Of a stretch of DNA of 64,000 bases, positions 8,285 through 16,711 are shown one piece after another. The DNA is from Cyclobacterium sp. GTDB taxonomy: Bacteria; Bacteroidota; Bacteroidia; Cytophagales; Cyclobacteriaceae. Where the stretch lies: assembly GCF_014762705.1 (NCBI RefSeq), contig NZ_JABURL010000123.1:19562-83561 (forward strand), read 5' to 3'. The number at the start of each line of letters is the position of its first letter. The stretch's first letter is position 1. The notes below the pieces were generated by a model. It ran no database searches. It had not been told where the DNA came from and worked only from the letters and a program-made list of their open reading frames with translations. Position numbers and translations under genes: made by a program.

Positions 8285-9403
8285 TCATAGATAAGCCGGT
8301 TCCTGCTGGCTCAGGCAATGGAAAGATCCCAGCCCCCAAATCAAATCCCAGGAATCTATACCCACCACCTGCCTGTCGGGAAAACAGCCGCTGAGTATAT
8401 CCAGTGCTTTTTCATCATTTTTATCCCTGAAGGTGGGCACAATCACATGTTTATTGGCGATGTAAAAATTGGCATAACTGGCCGGTAAGCGGGTATCTTC
8501 GTAAATCACAGGAGAAGGCATGGGTAATTCAACAATATCCAGGGACTGCCCGTCCGGAAGCCTGAAAGCCTGTAACATCTCCAGGTTTTCTTTCAATACC
8601 TGGAAATTCTCATCCTTTTTTTCGGACTCGACCACGGTCACCACTTTATTTTCGCTGACAAAGCGGGTAAGGTCATCCACATGTCCATCTGTATCATCCC
8701 CAATGATCCCATCTTTTAGCCAAAGTAGCTGCTGTATACCATAATAGTCCCTCAATATATTTTCGATCTCTTCCCGGCTATGTTGGGGATTCCTGTTGGG
8801 GTTTAACAAACAGGCTTCGGTAGTGATCAGGGTACCTTTGCCGTTAAAATCCACCGATCCCCCTTCCATAATGATACCGGGTTTAAAGCAGGGAATATTC
8901 AAAATCAAGGCCACTTTTTCCGGGATTTGATTGTCCAGGTCATAGGGTGGGTATTTATTCCCCCAGGCATTGTATCCCCAATCCACGATGGCTTTTCCCA
9001 TTTCCTTATCCTTATTCAGCAAAAAAGAAGGGCCATGGTCCCTGCACCAGGCATCGTTGGTAGGAAAATGGTGAAAAATCACCTGATTCATGTCTGCCTC
9101 TGCCCTGTCAAGCTGCTCGCAGGCAAAAGTTTGCATGGCTGAATCGCTTACCATGATGTTCACTTTTTCACCTTGTGTCAGATAAGCCACAAACTTACTG
9201 TAGGCGGGATAAATGGTTTCGATTTTTCCCGGCCAGGAGGCTTCCTTATGAGGCCAGCTCAACCAGGTGGCATCGTGTCTGTGAAATTCCGCAGGAAAGA
9301 AATACCCCAAAGCTGAGGGGCATACCGGGTCAGTGCCTGAATTGCCTTTAAAATTAAATTTAGGATCAATTTCCATCCAGGTAGCGCTTGAGAATTGGGT
9401 CAT
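8285..9403 (-). CDS. aguA: Agmatine deiminase
   Basis: Cytoplasmic enzyme that hydrolyses agmatine to N-carbamoylputrescine and ammonia, the first step of the two-step route from agmatine to putrescine. At 372 residues it has the normal length. The PAD-family motifs are present: WCRDHGP near the middle, GDDTDGHVDD with the catalytic His, and the C-terminal GLGSFHCLSQQ with the nucleophilic Cys (about residue 363). It overlaps the 3' end of aguB by 38 bp when read from the ATG at 9403, which has a purine-rich AGAAGG upstream. An ATG at 9376 would shorten the overlap to 11 bp. Confidence 0.94.
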   Translation of the reverse strand: MTQFSSATWMEIDPKFNFKGNSGTDPVCPSALGYFFPAEFHRHDATWLSWPHKEASWPGKIETIYPAYSKFVAYLTQGEKVNIMVSDSAMQTFACEQLDRAEADMNQVIFHHFPTNDAWCRDHGPSFLLNKDKEMGKAIVDWGYNAWGNKYPPYDLDNQIPEKVALILNIPCFKPGIIMEGGSVDFNGKGTLITTEACLLNPNRNPQHSREEIENILRDYYGIQQLLWLKDGIIGDDTDGHVDDLTRFVSENKVVTVVESEKKDENFQVLKENLEMLQAFRLPDGQSLDIVELPMPSPVIYEDTRLPASYANFYIANKHVIVPTFRDKNDEKALDILSGCFPDRQVVGIDSWDLIWGLGSFHCLSQQEPAYL

Positions 9404-10241
9404 AACTATCTATCCTTCTATCCCTAAGAAAAGGCCAATGGGTCCTGTAACGGTCAGATCCGGACAGGCTGACAGGAACTACCTGCACTGCTTCCTCCAA
9501 ATGTGGGGCCTGATAAATGACTTTTCCGAATGCGTTGGTCACAAAAGAACCTCCCCAAAACTGCAATTCTCCCTCTTTTCCGGTACGGTTTACAGCTATT
9601 ACCGGAACCCCGTTGGCAACTGCATGAGATTTTTGTATGGTTTGCCAGGCCTGGTATTGTTCTTCATTGGTGTCCGGATCCTGCGATTCATGCCAGCCAA
9701 TGGCTGTTGGGTAAAACAACATATCAGCACCCATAAGACTGGTGATCCTGGCTGCTTCGGGATACCACTGGTCCCAACAAATGAGTATTCCCAAATTGCC
9801 ATATCTTGTGGAAAATACTTTGTACCCCAGATCACCGGGGGTAAAATAAAATTTTTCATAAAAACCGGGATCATCCGGTATGTGCATTTTGCGGTATTTA
9901 CCCAAATAGCTGCCATCGGCATCCAGCACTGCTGTAGTATTGTGGTATATGCCCTCCGCACGCTTTTCAAACAGAGAGGCAATGATGACGATATCCAGCT
10001 CTGCAGCCAACTTTGAAAAGATTTCGGTACTTGGACCAGGAATTTTTTCAGCAAGTGAGAAGTTTTCATAAGCTTCTACATCGCAGAAATAAAGCGACCT
10101 GAAAAGCTCCTGCAGACAAACAATCCTGGCACCCTGACCGGCCGCCTTTTTGATGGCGGCAACTGTTTTTTCAACATTCGCTTCAGGTTCTCCCCCACAA
10201 GTGAGTTGCACCAAACCAATATTAATATTCTTTTCTGTCAA
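9366..10241 (-). CDS. aguB: N-carbamoylputrescine amidase
   Basis: Nitrilase-superfamily enzyme that cleaves N-carbamoylputrescine to putrescine, CO2 and ammonia, the step after AguA, whose gene follows with an overlap. The catalytic triad of the family is visible as E45 (CLQELF), K118 (YRKMHIPDDP) and C155 (GILICWDQWYPEAAR). The last of these, with the substrate-loop sequence, fits plant- and bacterial-type N-carbamoylputrescine amidases rather than other nitrilases. The start is a TTG at 10241; an in-frame stop lies only 11 codons upstream with no ATG between. The two genes form a putrescine-making operon. Confidence 0.94.
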   Translation of the reverse strand: MTEKNINIGLVQLTCGGEPEANVEKTVAAIKKAAGQGARIVCLQELFRSLYFCDVEAYENFSLAEKIPGPSTEIFSKLAAELDIVIIASLFEKRAEGIYHNTTAVLDADGSYLGKYRKMHIPDDPGFYEKFYFTPGDLGYKVFSTRYGNLGILICWDQWYPEAARITSLMGADMLFYPTAIGWHESQDPDTNEEQYQAWQTIQKSHAVANGVPVIAVNRTGKEGELQFWGGSFVTNAFGKVIYQAPHLEEAVQVVPVSLSGSDRYRTHWPFLRDRRIDSYDPILKRYLDGN

Positions 10242-10299
10242 AGGAATTTTATTTAATTGTATGAATACCTGTTACTTAATCCAAAAACTTAAAAAAATA

Positions 10300-11439
10300 C
10301 TAAGTAGCCAATAGTTGCATTTTCTCTTTATGGATGACCGGATTGGCATACATGGCAAGGAAATTTCTTACAGCCACCGGATTATCCAATTCCACACCCT
10401 CTCTCATTCTTTCCTCAAATTCATCTTTTTCCTGAACGGTATATTGATCTTTATGTTCTTCTGATTGGTTGAGCAAATCCAGGGCAATGTAGTTGGTTGG
10501 CCATAGCCGGTAATTTTTTACAATTTCTTTATCCAGCTCCTCCACCAACAATTGTAATTGTTTATTTACCGTTTTTTCCTTTTCAAATATTACCTCTATT
10601 TCTTTTTCCAGTATCTCACCTACCGAGATGTGAATCCGCTTTTTTTGCCCCATTATACCACTCATAAGGGTAATAAAATCCTCATTTTTTTGCTTCACAT
10701 AAGCCTCTTCCCGGGACTTTGCCAAAAGCTCGGGCATTTTAAGCATATCCGTAGGATCATTTTCATAGGAAATGGATACCGGCACAATCTTAAGCTTGAT
10801 AAAATAATCCTTTAAAGGCATCTCTCCGCAGGCTTTAGACAGCATTTTCAACACCCCTTTCTGTGTCAAATCCATCCCATCCTTGGTTCTTCCCTCTCTC
10901 TGGGCAATCCAAACAGACCTGTTTTGGGAAAAAATGGCCTCACGGATAAATTCAGCATTGAGCAGGGAATATTCCAACATGGCCTTATGGCTCAGCCCCC
11001 TGTGCACGATGAAATTCCGCGTAAGCCTGGATAGGGTTTTTAAAAATGGTTTCTTAACCAGATTATCTCCAATAGCAGAAGTGGTCATTAACATGCCGTG
11101 TTCGTACAGGGTCGTGTTCAAGAGGGAAGTATCGAGGATGATATCCCGGTGGTTGGAAATAAACAAATAGGCCGTATTGGGTTGCAGCTTTTCAAAACCC
11201 GAGGTTGTCAGCCCATTCGAACTGATGGCCAGCACCTTTTGAACGGAATGGTATATGAAGTTGATCTGAAAGTCTCGTATTGAATGCGTTTTTAGCAACT
11301 GCTCTGTCCATTCTTCATCCGTCTTATCAGGAAAAGTAAAATTCATCATTGCTTTCATCATGGGATGAGCTGCCACTTCCATCAAAGCCCGGTTGACTTC
11401 ACTATCATAAAAAGGTCTTATCGAATCAAATTTGGACAT
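10300..11439 (-). CDS. Glycerolipid acyltransferase-like protein (PlsC/PlsB superfamily)
   Basis: A 379-residue membrane-associated acyltransferase probably acting on a glycerolipid or lysophospholipid. The motif I region reads ISNHRDIILD (H97), where the His and Asp are separated by five residues, not the four of the usual HX4D. Motif III is seen as AQREGRTKDG (about residue 180). Related proteins with NHRDI motifs are common in Bacteroidetes and usually annotated as 1-acylglycerol-3-phosphate acyltransferases, but substrate is not established. It stands alone, 58 bp before aguB on the same strand. Confidence 0.8.
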   Translation of the reverse strand: MSKFDSIRPFYDSEVNRALMEVAAHPMMKAMMNFTFPDKTDEEWTEQLLKTHSIRDFQINFIYHSVQKVLAISSNGLTTSGFEKLQPNTAYLFISNHRDIILDTSLLNTTLYEHGMLMTTSAIGDNLVKKPFLKTLSRLTRNFIVHRGLSHKAMLEYSLLNAEFIREAIFSQNRSVWIAQREGRTKDGMDLTQKGVLKMLSKACGEMPLKDYFIKLKIVPVSISYENDPTDMLKMPELLAKSREEAYVKQKNEDFITLMSGIMGQKKRIHISVGEILEKEIEVIFEKEKTVNKQLQLLVEELDKEIVKNYRLWPTNYIALDLLNQSEEHKDQYTVQEKDEFEERMREGVELDNPVAVRNFLAMYANPVIHKEKMQLLAT

Positions 11440-11516
11440 ACTTTATCTATTAATAGGGTGCAAATTACAAAAAATGGCCCAAAGGTTCCTTCCTTTTGTC
11501 AAACAATAGTACTGAA

Positions 11517-11550
11517 ACAAAAAAGCCCCGGGTAGAATGGGGCTTTTTTT
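11517..11550 (-). terminator. Rho-independent terminator of the DUF1080 gene
   Basis: AAAAGCCCC (11521-11529) pairs with GGGGCTTTT (11539-11547) around a short loop. A-rich and T-rich flanks on both sides let it work on either strand; the only gene ending toward it is the minus-strand gene at 11602. Confidence 0.88.
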
Positions 11551-11601
11551 TAAGTTTGGCTTCACCTTATTGGGGTTTCAGCACCAGAAAATAAATTTTT
11601 A

Positions 11602-12213
11602 TTACAAAGTGGTCACTTTGATATTTTTCCATGAAATTTTTAATCCTCCACCACTGTGAATCTGTAAGGCAATCTGCCCCTCTCCTTCTCCGATTTTTTC
11701 ATCGGTATAATCTACCATTTCTACCCCGTTTAACCAGGTGGTAACATGATCCCCTTCTACACGGATTTTGATATCATTCCATTCTCCAAATTTTAGGTTC
11801 TTGTCCTTTTCAGGATCTGGCTTGATCAACCAGCCCCTGCCATAGGACTCATAAATCCCCCCTGTATCATTGCCGGGAGGAGCCACTTCAACCTGCCATC
11901 CGGACACCTTGGTGCCTTCAAATGTGGATCGGAAGAAAATACCACTATTGCCGTCCTGATCTTGCTTGAATTGCGCTGTCAACTCGAAATCCTTGTAGTT
12001 TTCCTCTGTTCCCAAATAACCATATTCTGCATCTGGCCCACTTTCTGAAACCAAAATCCCGTCTTCCACATACCACTTTTCCGTCCCATATATGGTCCAC
12101 CCGGACAGGTCTTCACCATTAAAAAGTTCTTTCTCTCCGGAAGATGAGGCACAGGACAACAAGAAGACCAGGGACAATACCAGGCTTCCACTTTTTACAA
12201 TTGTTTTCATCAT
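11602..12213 (-). CDS. DUF1080 (3-keto-disaccharide hydrolase family) lipoprotein
   Basis: A 203-residue exported lipoprotein (lipobox LLSC) made of a single DUF1080 concanavalin-like beta-sandwich: LFNGEDLSGW at the start, then NSGIFFRS, GWQVEVAPPG and the closing GGGLKISWKNIKV. Members of this family act on or bind oxidised sugars, in particular 3-keto-glycosides. The gene lies 31 bp after a Tat-exported Gfo/Idh/MocA oxidoreductase, a combination often seen in Bacteroidetes, where the oxidoreductase may make the keto-sugar. Substrate is unknown. The operon ends at the terminator about 60 bp downstream. Confidence 0.9.
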   Translation of the reverse strand: MMKTIVKSGSLVLSLVFLLSCASSSGEKELFNGEDLSGWTIYGTEKWYVEDGILVSESGPDAEYGYLGTEENYKDFELTAQFKQDQDGNSGIFFRSTFEGTKVSGWQVEVAPPGNDTGGIYESYGRGWLIKPDPEKDKNLKFGEWNDIKIRVEGDHVTTWLNGVEMVDYTDEKIGEGEGQIALQIHSGGGLKISWKNIKVTTL

Positions 12214-12244
12214 TTGTTCTAGGTTTTACTTATCTGTTTGAAAT

Positions 12245-13591
12245 TTATACCAAAGTCATATTTACGGGATCCCATTGGATAAACTGATCCTGAAAATAAC
12301 TGTCATTGCACAATAATGCAGGTGCTGCGGCGCGAAAAGCAAAAACCGGATCCTCTACTACCTTCCCGCCTTCACGGATGGCCTGGAAGAAGTTGCCAAA
12401 ATGATCGTAATGAGCCCCTTTATACCCCGGCTCCACTTTGTATACCATTTCATTCGGGGGAAGGATCCTTTTCCTGTCGGCTGCGGCTCCTCTCATTTTT
12501 GCCTGTGCTTCCATAAAAGGATCATCACTGGCTGTCTGCTGATTGGTTTTCACGACGACCTCATCCCACTTCACATCCATAGACCCCTTGCTCCCCACAA
12601 TCCTAAGGTAGGTAGTTCCGCTGGTGCCGTCTACAAAGTTACACCTTAATGAAAGGTTGAAACCAGGGTGCTGTTCACTGTCCGGATATTGAAACATACC
12701 CAGCAACACATCGGGTACTTCCCTGCCATCCTTCCAATACCTCAATCCACCCATAGCTGATACTTTATCGGGACCCAGGGAATTGGTAATGAAATGAAGA
12801 CTGGTAAATAAATGTACAAAGAGATCACCTGACATGCCGGTGCCATAATCCAGGTAATTTCTCCATCTGAAGAACCGCAACGGATCAAATTCCCTAGATT
12901 TGGTATTGGAAATATAGCGTTGCCAGTCCACCGTACTTTCAGAAGCATCTTTGGGAACCAGGTATTGCCATGCCCCTTCAGGGGAATGCCTGGCCCAGAA
13001 TCCTTCTGCATAATTGATGTCGCCTATGGCACCTGATGCCAGCAACTCCCGGGCCTTCTCATTTCCCAGACTGGAAATACCCTGACTGCCAACCATAAAA
13101 ACTTTTCCCGATTTTTTCCAGGCATCAATCACTTCTTTTCCTTCGGAAACATGGTGTACCATGGGTTTTTCGCAATACACATGCTTTCCGGCATTCAAGG
13201 CATCTATGCTGATCTGTTTGTGCCAGTGATCTGGTGTCCCAATCAACACAGCATCAATATCCTTCCTTTTAAGTATTTCTTTGTGGTCCTTGGTCAGGAA
13301 CAAATGATCTCCCCACTTTTCTTTGGCTGATTCCAACCTGCCATCATACAAGTCACAAACTGCTGTGATTTGAACATTGTCATGCTGAAGAGCGGTGTTC
13401 ATGTCCTGGGTTCCCATAATCCCAGCACCTATAAGCGCTATTTTAAGCTCACCGGCTGCAGCATCCTGCTGCTGTCTCCGCATATGGGTGAAATCAGGTG
13501 ACTCCTGATGGGCAAAGGCTGCTGGTGCCAATGCCGAAGCTGCTCCGGCAAGGCTCAATCTTCTTAAAAATTGACGTCGGTTATTTTCCAT
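12245..13591 (-). CDS. Tat-exported Gfo/Idh/MocA family oxidoreductase
   Basis: A 448-residue NAD(P)-dependent sugar or inositol dehydrogenase-like protein carrying a twin-arginine signal (NNRRQFLRRLSLAG) that sends it folded to the periplasm, probably with its cofactor bound. A Rossmann motif (IALIGAGIMG) starts near residue 50 and the family EKP motif (VYCEKPMVHH) is near residue 143. The C-terminal alpha/beta domain includes RFFRWRNYLDYGTGMSGDL. It is first in an operon with the DUF1080 lipoprotein, which supports work on keto-sugar intermediates. The precise substrate cannot be read. Confidence 0.92.
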   Translation of the reverse strand: MENNRRQFLRRLSLAGAASALAPAAFAHQESPDFTHMRRQQQDAAAGELKIALIGAGIMGTQDMNTALQHDNVQITAVCDLYDGRLESAKEKWGDHLFLTKDHKEILKRKDIDAVLIGTPDHWHKQISIDALNAGKHVYCEKPMVHHVSEGKEVIDAWKKSGKVFMVGSQGISSLGNEKARELLASGAIGDINYAEGFWARHSPEGAWQYLVPKDASESTVDWQRYISNTKSREFDPLRFFRWRNYLDYGTGMSGDLFVHLFTSLHFITNSLGPDKVSAMGGLRYWKDGREVPDVLLGMFQYPDSEQHPGFNLSLRCNFVDGTSGTTYLRIVGSKGSMDVKWDEVVVKTNQQTASDDPFMEAQAKMRGAAADRKRILPPNEMVYKVEPGYKGAHYDHFGNFFQAIREGGKVVEDPVFAFRAAAPALLCNDSYFQDQFIQWDPVNMTLV

Positions 13592-13725
13592 AATTATCAG
13601 TTTGATCCAAACAAAGAATAAATATAGCCAAATATTTAAAACATATTTTTACACAATGAGATAAACTTAATAAATAATTTAAGCTATCTCCCCTTTTATT
13701 CCCCGTTAAGCCCTGAACTATGCAC

Positions 13726-13762
13726 AAAAAAAATCCCTGCCAGATCTGGAAGGGATTTTTTT
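13726..13762 (-). terminator. Rho-independent terminator
   Basis: AAAAAAAATCCCT (13726-13738) pairs with AGGGATTTTTTT (13751-13762) around a 12-nt loop that itself contains a small palindrome. It can work in both directions; the gene that needs it is the minus-strand lipoprotein at 13957. Confidence 0.85.
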
Positions 13763-13778
13763 GATTACCTAAAATCCG

Positions 13779-13848
13779 AAAACCTGTCAGGTTTTTGTTG
13801 ATATTCAAACTACAATAATCTTTGAATAGGTGAATCCTGACAGGTTTT
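13779..13848. repeat. 13-bp perfect inverted repeat, REP-like
   Basis: AAAACCTGTCAGG (13779-13791) and its exact complement CCTGACAGGTTTT (13836-13848) are 44 bp apart. The core ACCTGTCAGGT is itself palindromic. This looks like a dispersed intergenic palindrome rather than a gene-specific operator. Confidence 0.6.
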
Positions 13849-13956
13849 ACCCCTGCTTAATCAGTTGAATATTAGGATTGGGTTGTTGAATTACGGGATG
13901 AAGTAACTAAAATTTGTTTTGTGACTTAAATACAATCCTGATTATTTATTGGGGCC

Positions 13957-14286
13957 TTACTGATTGGGTTGATTCTGGTTTCTATTGTTGTCGTAATTAG
14001 GATCGTTGGGGTCCATCATGCGCTGTTGCGGCCATTGAGGGACCAATTCCTTTTCCTCTAAACTTACCAATTCATCGTTTTCAAAAGTGGCTAGCAAATA
14101 GAATCGTTCATCTTTGTTGATCCGGTAAACTTTTTTTTCATTGGTCAACTGGCTGATTACTGCATCTTTATTTTGTCTCAGAAATTTACTTTCAGACATT
14201 CCTAACTGATAGGGAATTCTAGGCTGAAACAAAGCACAGGAACCCATTAAAAATACCAAACTCAAAATACTCAGTGTTCTTTTCAT
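13957..14286 (-). CDS. Small lipoprotein of unknown function
   Basis: A roughly 109-residue exported lipoprotein with signal peptide MKRTLSILSLVFLMGSC; the cysteine at the end of this stretch is the lipidation site. I chose the ATG at 14286 because an upstream ATG (14295) only adds three residues before the signal. The mature part has a charged middle (FLRQNKDAVISQLTNEKKVY, then strands with RFYLLATFENDELVSLEE) and a low-complexity Asn/Asp/Pro/Gln tail. It resembles small BamE/SmpA-like lipoproteins in size and layout, but I cannot support that assignment. Confidence 0.72.
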   Translation of the reverse strand: MKRTLSILSLVFLMGSCALFQPRIPYQLGMSESKFLRQNKDAVISQLTNEKKVYRINKDERFYLLATFENDELVSLEEKELVPQWPQQRMMDPNDPNYDNNRNQNQPNQ

Positions 14287-14411
14287 TACATGCATTTGCG
14301 TTAAATAATAAATTGACAGTCTTTATCAATTTCATACAATACAAGTACAATAATTTTGCCAAAAGTTTACCGTTTGAACCTAAAGCCATTAGCTGTTGGG
14401 GCAATAAAATT

Positions 14412-14443
14412 TTTTGTCGATGCAAAAATTTTATTTACCTTTG
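14412..14443 (+). promoter_or_regulatory. Full Bacteroidetes promoter for the SRP RNA
   Basis: TTTTG (14412-14416), then exactly 19 bp, then TACCTTTG (14436-14443) matches the Bacteroidetes housekeeping consensus TTTG-N19-TAnnTTTG. The predicted transcription start is 5-8 bp later, right at the first paired base of the SRP RNA. Confidence 0.85.
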
Positions 14444-14448
14444 TCATG

Positions 14449-14529
14449 AGCGGCACGACCAGCTCCTGCTAAATCCCCCAGGTCCGGAAGGAAGCAAGGG
14501 TAGGCGGTTGTAGCGGTGCGATGCCGCTT
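14449..14529 (+). ncRNA. ffs: Signal recognition particle RNA (4.5S type)
   Basis: RNA scaffold of the signal recognition particle that binds Ffh and targets nascent membrane proteins. It has the invariant core GGTCCGGAAGGAAGCA (14481-14496), the flanking asymmetric loop strands, and closing ends AGCGGCA (14449-14455) with TGCCGCT (14522-14528). A T-run (14530-14537) acts as terminator. At about 80 nt it is the short bacterial form. A consensus promoter lies directly upstream. Confidence 0.95.
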
Positions 14530-14568
14530 ATTTTTTTATCCTTTTCCCCAACACTTCCCGCTTTTTAT

Positions 14569-14576
14569 TAATTTTG
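14569..14576 (+). promoter_or_regulatory. Bacteroidetes -7 element before transaldolase
   Basis: TAATTTTG matches TAnnTTTG and lies 42 bp before the start codon. The -33 box is poor. Confidence 0.35.
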
Positions 14577-14618
14577 ATTTAAATTTACCAGCATACATCA
14601 AAAACCATACTTATTAAA

Positions 14619-15275
14619 ATGAAATTCTTTATTGATACAGCGAATTTAGAAGAAATTAAAGAAGCCTATGAATTGGGTGTACTGGACGGAGTAACTACCA
14701 ATCCCTCTCTGATGGCCAAAGAAGGCATCAGTGGTGAAGACAAGGTCAGGGACCACTATAAGGCCATTTGTGATATAGTAGATGACAAAGTCAGTGCTGA
14801 GGTAATCGCCACGGATTTTGACGGGATGATAAAAGAAGGCAAAGCCCTGGCAAAAATTGATGACAAAATAGTAGTCAAAATACCTATGATCAAAGATGGT
14901 ATCAAGGCCATCAAGTATTTTTCCAGTGAGGGTATCCGAACCAATTGTACATTGGTTTTTTCTGCGGGGCAGGCCATATTGGCAGCAAAGGCAGGGGCAA
15001 GTTATCTTTCCCCTTTTATTGGAAGATTGGATGACATCGCGTTTGATGGTTTGGATCTGATTGCACAGATCGTCCATATCTATCAAAATTACGGCTTTGA
15101 AACGGAAGTATTGGCTGCTTCTGTGCGCCACACCATGCACCTGGTAAAATGTGCAGAGCTGGGAGCAGACGTGGTCACTTGTCCATTAAAGGTAATTACA
15201 GGCTTATTGAACCATCCCCTGACAGATAAAGGTCTGGCTCAATTTCTGGCAGATCATGCCAAAGCCAATAAATAA
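14619..15275 (+). CDS. tal: Transaldolase (small TalC/FSA-type subfamily)
   Basis: Cytoplasmic pentose-phosphate enzyme moving a dihydroxyacetone unit between sugar phosphates through a Schiff base. The 218-residue length and [13 protein letters not shown] start mark the small TalC/FSA subfamily. K87 (VVKIPM) is the Schiff-base lysine. E61 (SAEV) and F133 (SPFIGR) stand where E. coli fructose-6-phosphate aldolase has Gln59 and Tyr131; Glu and Phe are the transaldolase-type residues, so true transaldolase is more likely than free aldolase activity. The gene stands alone between the SRP RNA and its own terminator. Confidence 0.94.
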   Translation: MKFFIDTANLEEIKEAYELGVLDGVTTNPSLMAKEGISGEDKVRDHYKAICDIVDDKVSAEVIATDFDGMIKEGKALAKIDDKIVVKIPMIKDGIKAIKYFSSEGIRTNCTLVFSAGQAILAAKAGASYLSPFIGRLDDIAFDGLDLIAQIVHIYQNYGFETEVLAASVRHTMHLVKCAELGADVVTCPLKVITGLLNHPLTDKGLAQFLADHAKANK

Positions 15276-15282
15276 AAGAAGC

Positions 15283-15312
15283 AAAGGACAGGTATTCCAT
15301 CTGTCCTTTTTT
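15283..15312 (+). terminator. Rho-independent terminator of tal
   Basis: AAAGGACAG (15283-15291) pairs with CTGTCCTTT (15301-15309) around a 9-nt loop and runs into six T. Confidence 0.9.
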
Positions 15313-15362
15313 GGTTATATATTGTCCTAAAAGAAAGCAAACCTCTCAAAAAACGCTTGGTC

Positions 15363-15566
15363 ATGTACATCATCAAAGTGAAAGGAAAGGCCAAAATACC
15401 GGATTACATCCAGATCAGGGATGAAAATTTTGTTTTGGTAGCTTATTTCAGAGCGGATCGTCCATTAAAGAACATAGAGAAGTTTGGTCTGGAAGGCAAA
15501 GAAGCTGCTTTGGAACAATTGATCAAAGAATTGCCTTTCGGTAAACTAAAAAAACTCAGCCTCTGA
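15363..15566 (+). CDS. Conserved small protein upstream of ftsE
   Basis: A 67-residue basic, mixed alpha/beta protein (MYIIKVKGKAKIPDYIQIRD at the start) with no membrane segment or metal motif. I do not recognise a named family. It ends 1 bp before the ftsE start, so the two are surely co-translated, which hints at a link with cell division or with the ABC ATPase. The ATG at 15363 is preferred to a TTG at 15357 two codons upstream. Confidence 0.75.
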   Translation: MYIIKVKGKAKIPDYIQIRDENFVLVAYFRADRPLKNIEKFGLEGKEAALEQLIKELPFGKLKKLSL

Positions 15567-15567
15567 T

Positions 15568-16281
15568 ATGATTTTCTCTAATGAGCCTGTGGTCAAAGTA
15601 ACCAATGCCTGTATTTTTCAAGGGATCAATACCATCCTGAAAAATGTAAATTTCAATATTGAAAAAGACGAGTTCGTATTTTTAATTGGCCGTACCGGAA
15701 GCGGAAAGAGTTCCCTGCTCAAAACTTTGTATGCTGACTTGCCATTGATTATGGGTGAGGCCCAGGTGGTAGGATATTCCATAGCCAATATCAAAAAGAA
15801 GGAAATACCCTTTTTGCGCCGCAAGCTGGGCATTGTTTTTCAGGATTTTCAATTGTTCCCCGACCGCAGTGTTGCGGAAAACCTGTATTTTGTGTTACGA
15901 GCAACTGGCTGGAAAGACAAAATCAAAATGAAAAACCGGATGATCGAGGTGTTGATGGGCGTGGGGCTGGGCGGTGCCGCCACCAAAATGCCTCACCAAC
16001 TTTCCGGTGGGGAACAACAGCGTGTGGTCATTGCCAGGGCCCTGCTCAATGAGCCTTCCATTCTGTTGGCAGATGAGCCTACCGGTAATCTTGATCCGGA
16101 TGTTTCAGACGGCATATTCAAACTCTTCCAGGAAATCAATAAAAAAGGGACAGCCATCCTGATGGCAACCCACAACTACGAATTGCTTAAAAAATACCCC
16201 TACCGCATCCTTAAATGTGAAAACGGGCAGGTTTTGGATAGCAAAACATCGGAAATTTCGCTTTCTGGCTCTGGTCTTTGA
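15568..16281 (+). CDS. ftsE: Cell-division ABC ATPase FtsE
   Basis: ATP-binding subunit that works with the membrane protein FtsX to control peptidoglycan hydrolases during division. The 237 residues contain Walker A GRTGSGKSS (about residue 41), Q-loop VFQDFQLFPDRSV, signature LSGGEQQRV, Walker B ILLADEPTGNLD and the H-loop MATHNY. The wording of the Q-loop and Walker B regions is FtsE-like rather than LolD- or MacB-like. FtsX is not adjacent, as is usual in Bacteroidetes. It is translated together with the small gene that ends 1 bp upstream. Confidence 0.9.
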   Translation: MIFSNEPVVKVTNACIFQGINTILKNVNFNIEKDEFVFLIGRTGSGKSSLLKTLYADLPLIMGEAQVVGYSIANIKKKEIPFLRRKLGIVFQDFQLFPDRSVAENLYFVLRATGWKDKIKMKNRMIEVLMGVGLGGAATKMPHQLSGGEQQRVVIARALLNEPSILLADEPTGNLDPDVSDGIFKLFQEINKKGTAILMATHNYELLKKYPYRILKCENGQVLDSKTSEISLSGSGL

Positions 16282-16456
16282 CCGCTAAAGCAGAACTTTT
16301 TTCTGCATACTATACTTCCCGATTTAAAAAAACAAGCCATAAAAGCACCATAAATTTCACATCTCCCGAAAATCCTAATTGGGGAAAATTTGCTGAAAAG
16401 GGCAACTTTATTTTCCCTGTGAGAGTAGAGTAAGTAAAACCATTAAATAAAGTCCC

Positions 16457-16642
16457 ATGGAAATTGAACATTATTTTCAGTGTCCTTATTGCCTGGCTGA
16501 AATTTCCATGCTTCTGGACCCCAGTGTGACGGAGCAGGAATATATTGAAGATTGTGAAATTTGTTGCAATCCGATCCAGGTAGCTTATGGAATAGAAAAT
16601 GGAGAACTTCACTGGTTTAATGCATCTGGTATAGAACAGTGA
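16457..16642 (+). CDS. CPXCG-type cysteine-rich small protein
   Basis: A 61-residue soluble protein with two cysteine pairs, CPYC near residue 9 and CEICCNP near residue 33, spaced to bind one zinc ion as in the CPXCG family of small zinc-ribbon proteins. The cellular role of the family is unknown. It stands alone between ftsE and an exported protein. The upstream 175 bp hold no clear promoter or terminator. Confidence 0.85.
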   Translation: MEIEHYFQCPYCLAEISMLLDPSVTEQEYIEDCEICCNPIQVAYGIENGELHWFNASGIEQ

Positions 16643-16711
16643 AATTTTATTCAAATTAACCTTGAAAATCCTGCCACAGCCCTTATTTTAGGTGATAAAT
16701 TAGATAGGGAT

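Larger units (their letters stand above)
13592..13956. other. Intergenic stretch with terminator and inverted repeats
   Basis: No convincing gene. The stretch holds a strong hairpin terminator (13726-13762) and a 13-bp inverted repeat (13779-13848), described separately. A 75-codon minus-strand frame (13581-13808) crosses the terminator and looks accidental. Confidence 0.7.

Noticed and set aside
9333..10016. 227-codon plus-strand frame opposite aguB/aguA
   Set aside because: Antisense shadow of two genes with complete catalytic motifs.
13581..13808. 75-codon minus-strand frame upstream of the oxidoreductase
   Set aside because: It runs through a strong terminator and a REP-like repeat and shows no protein features.
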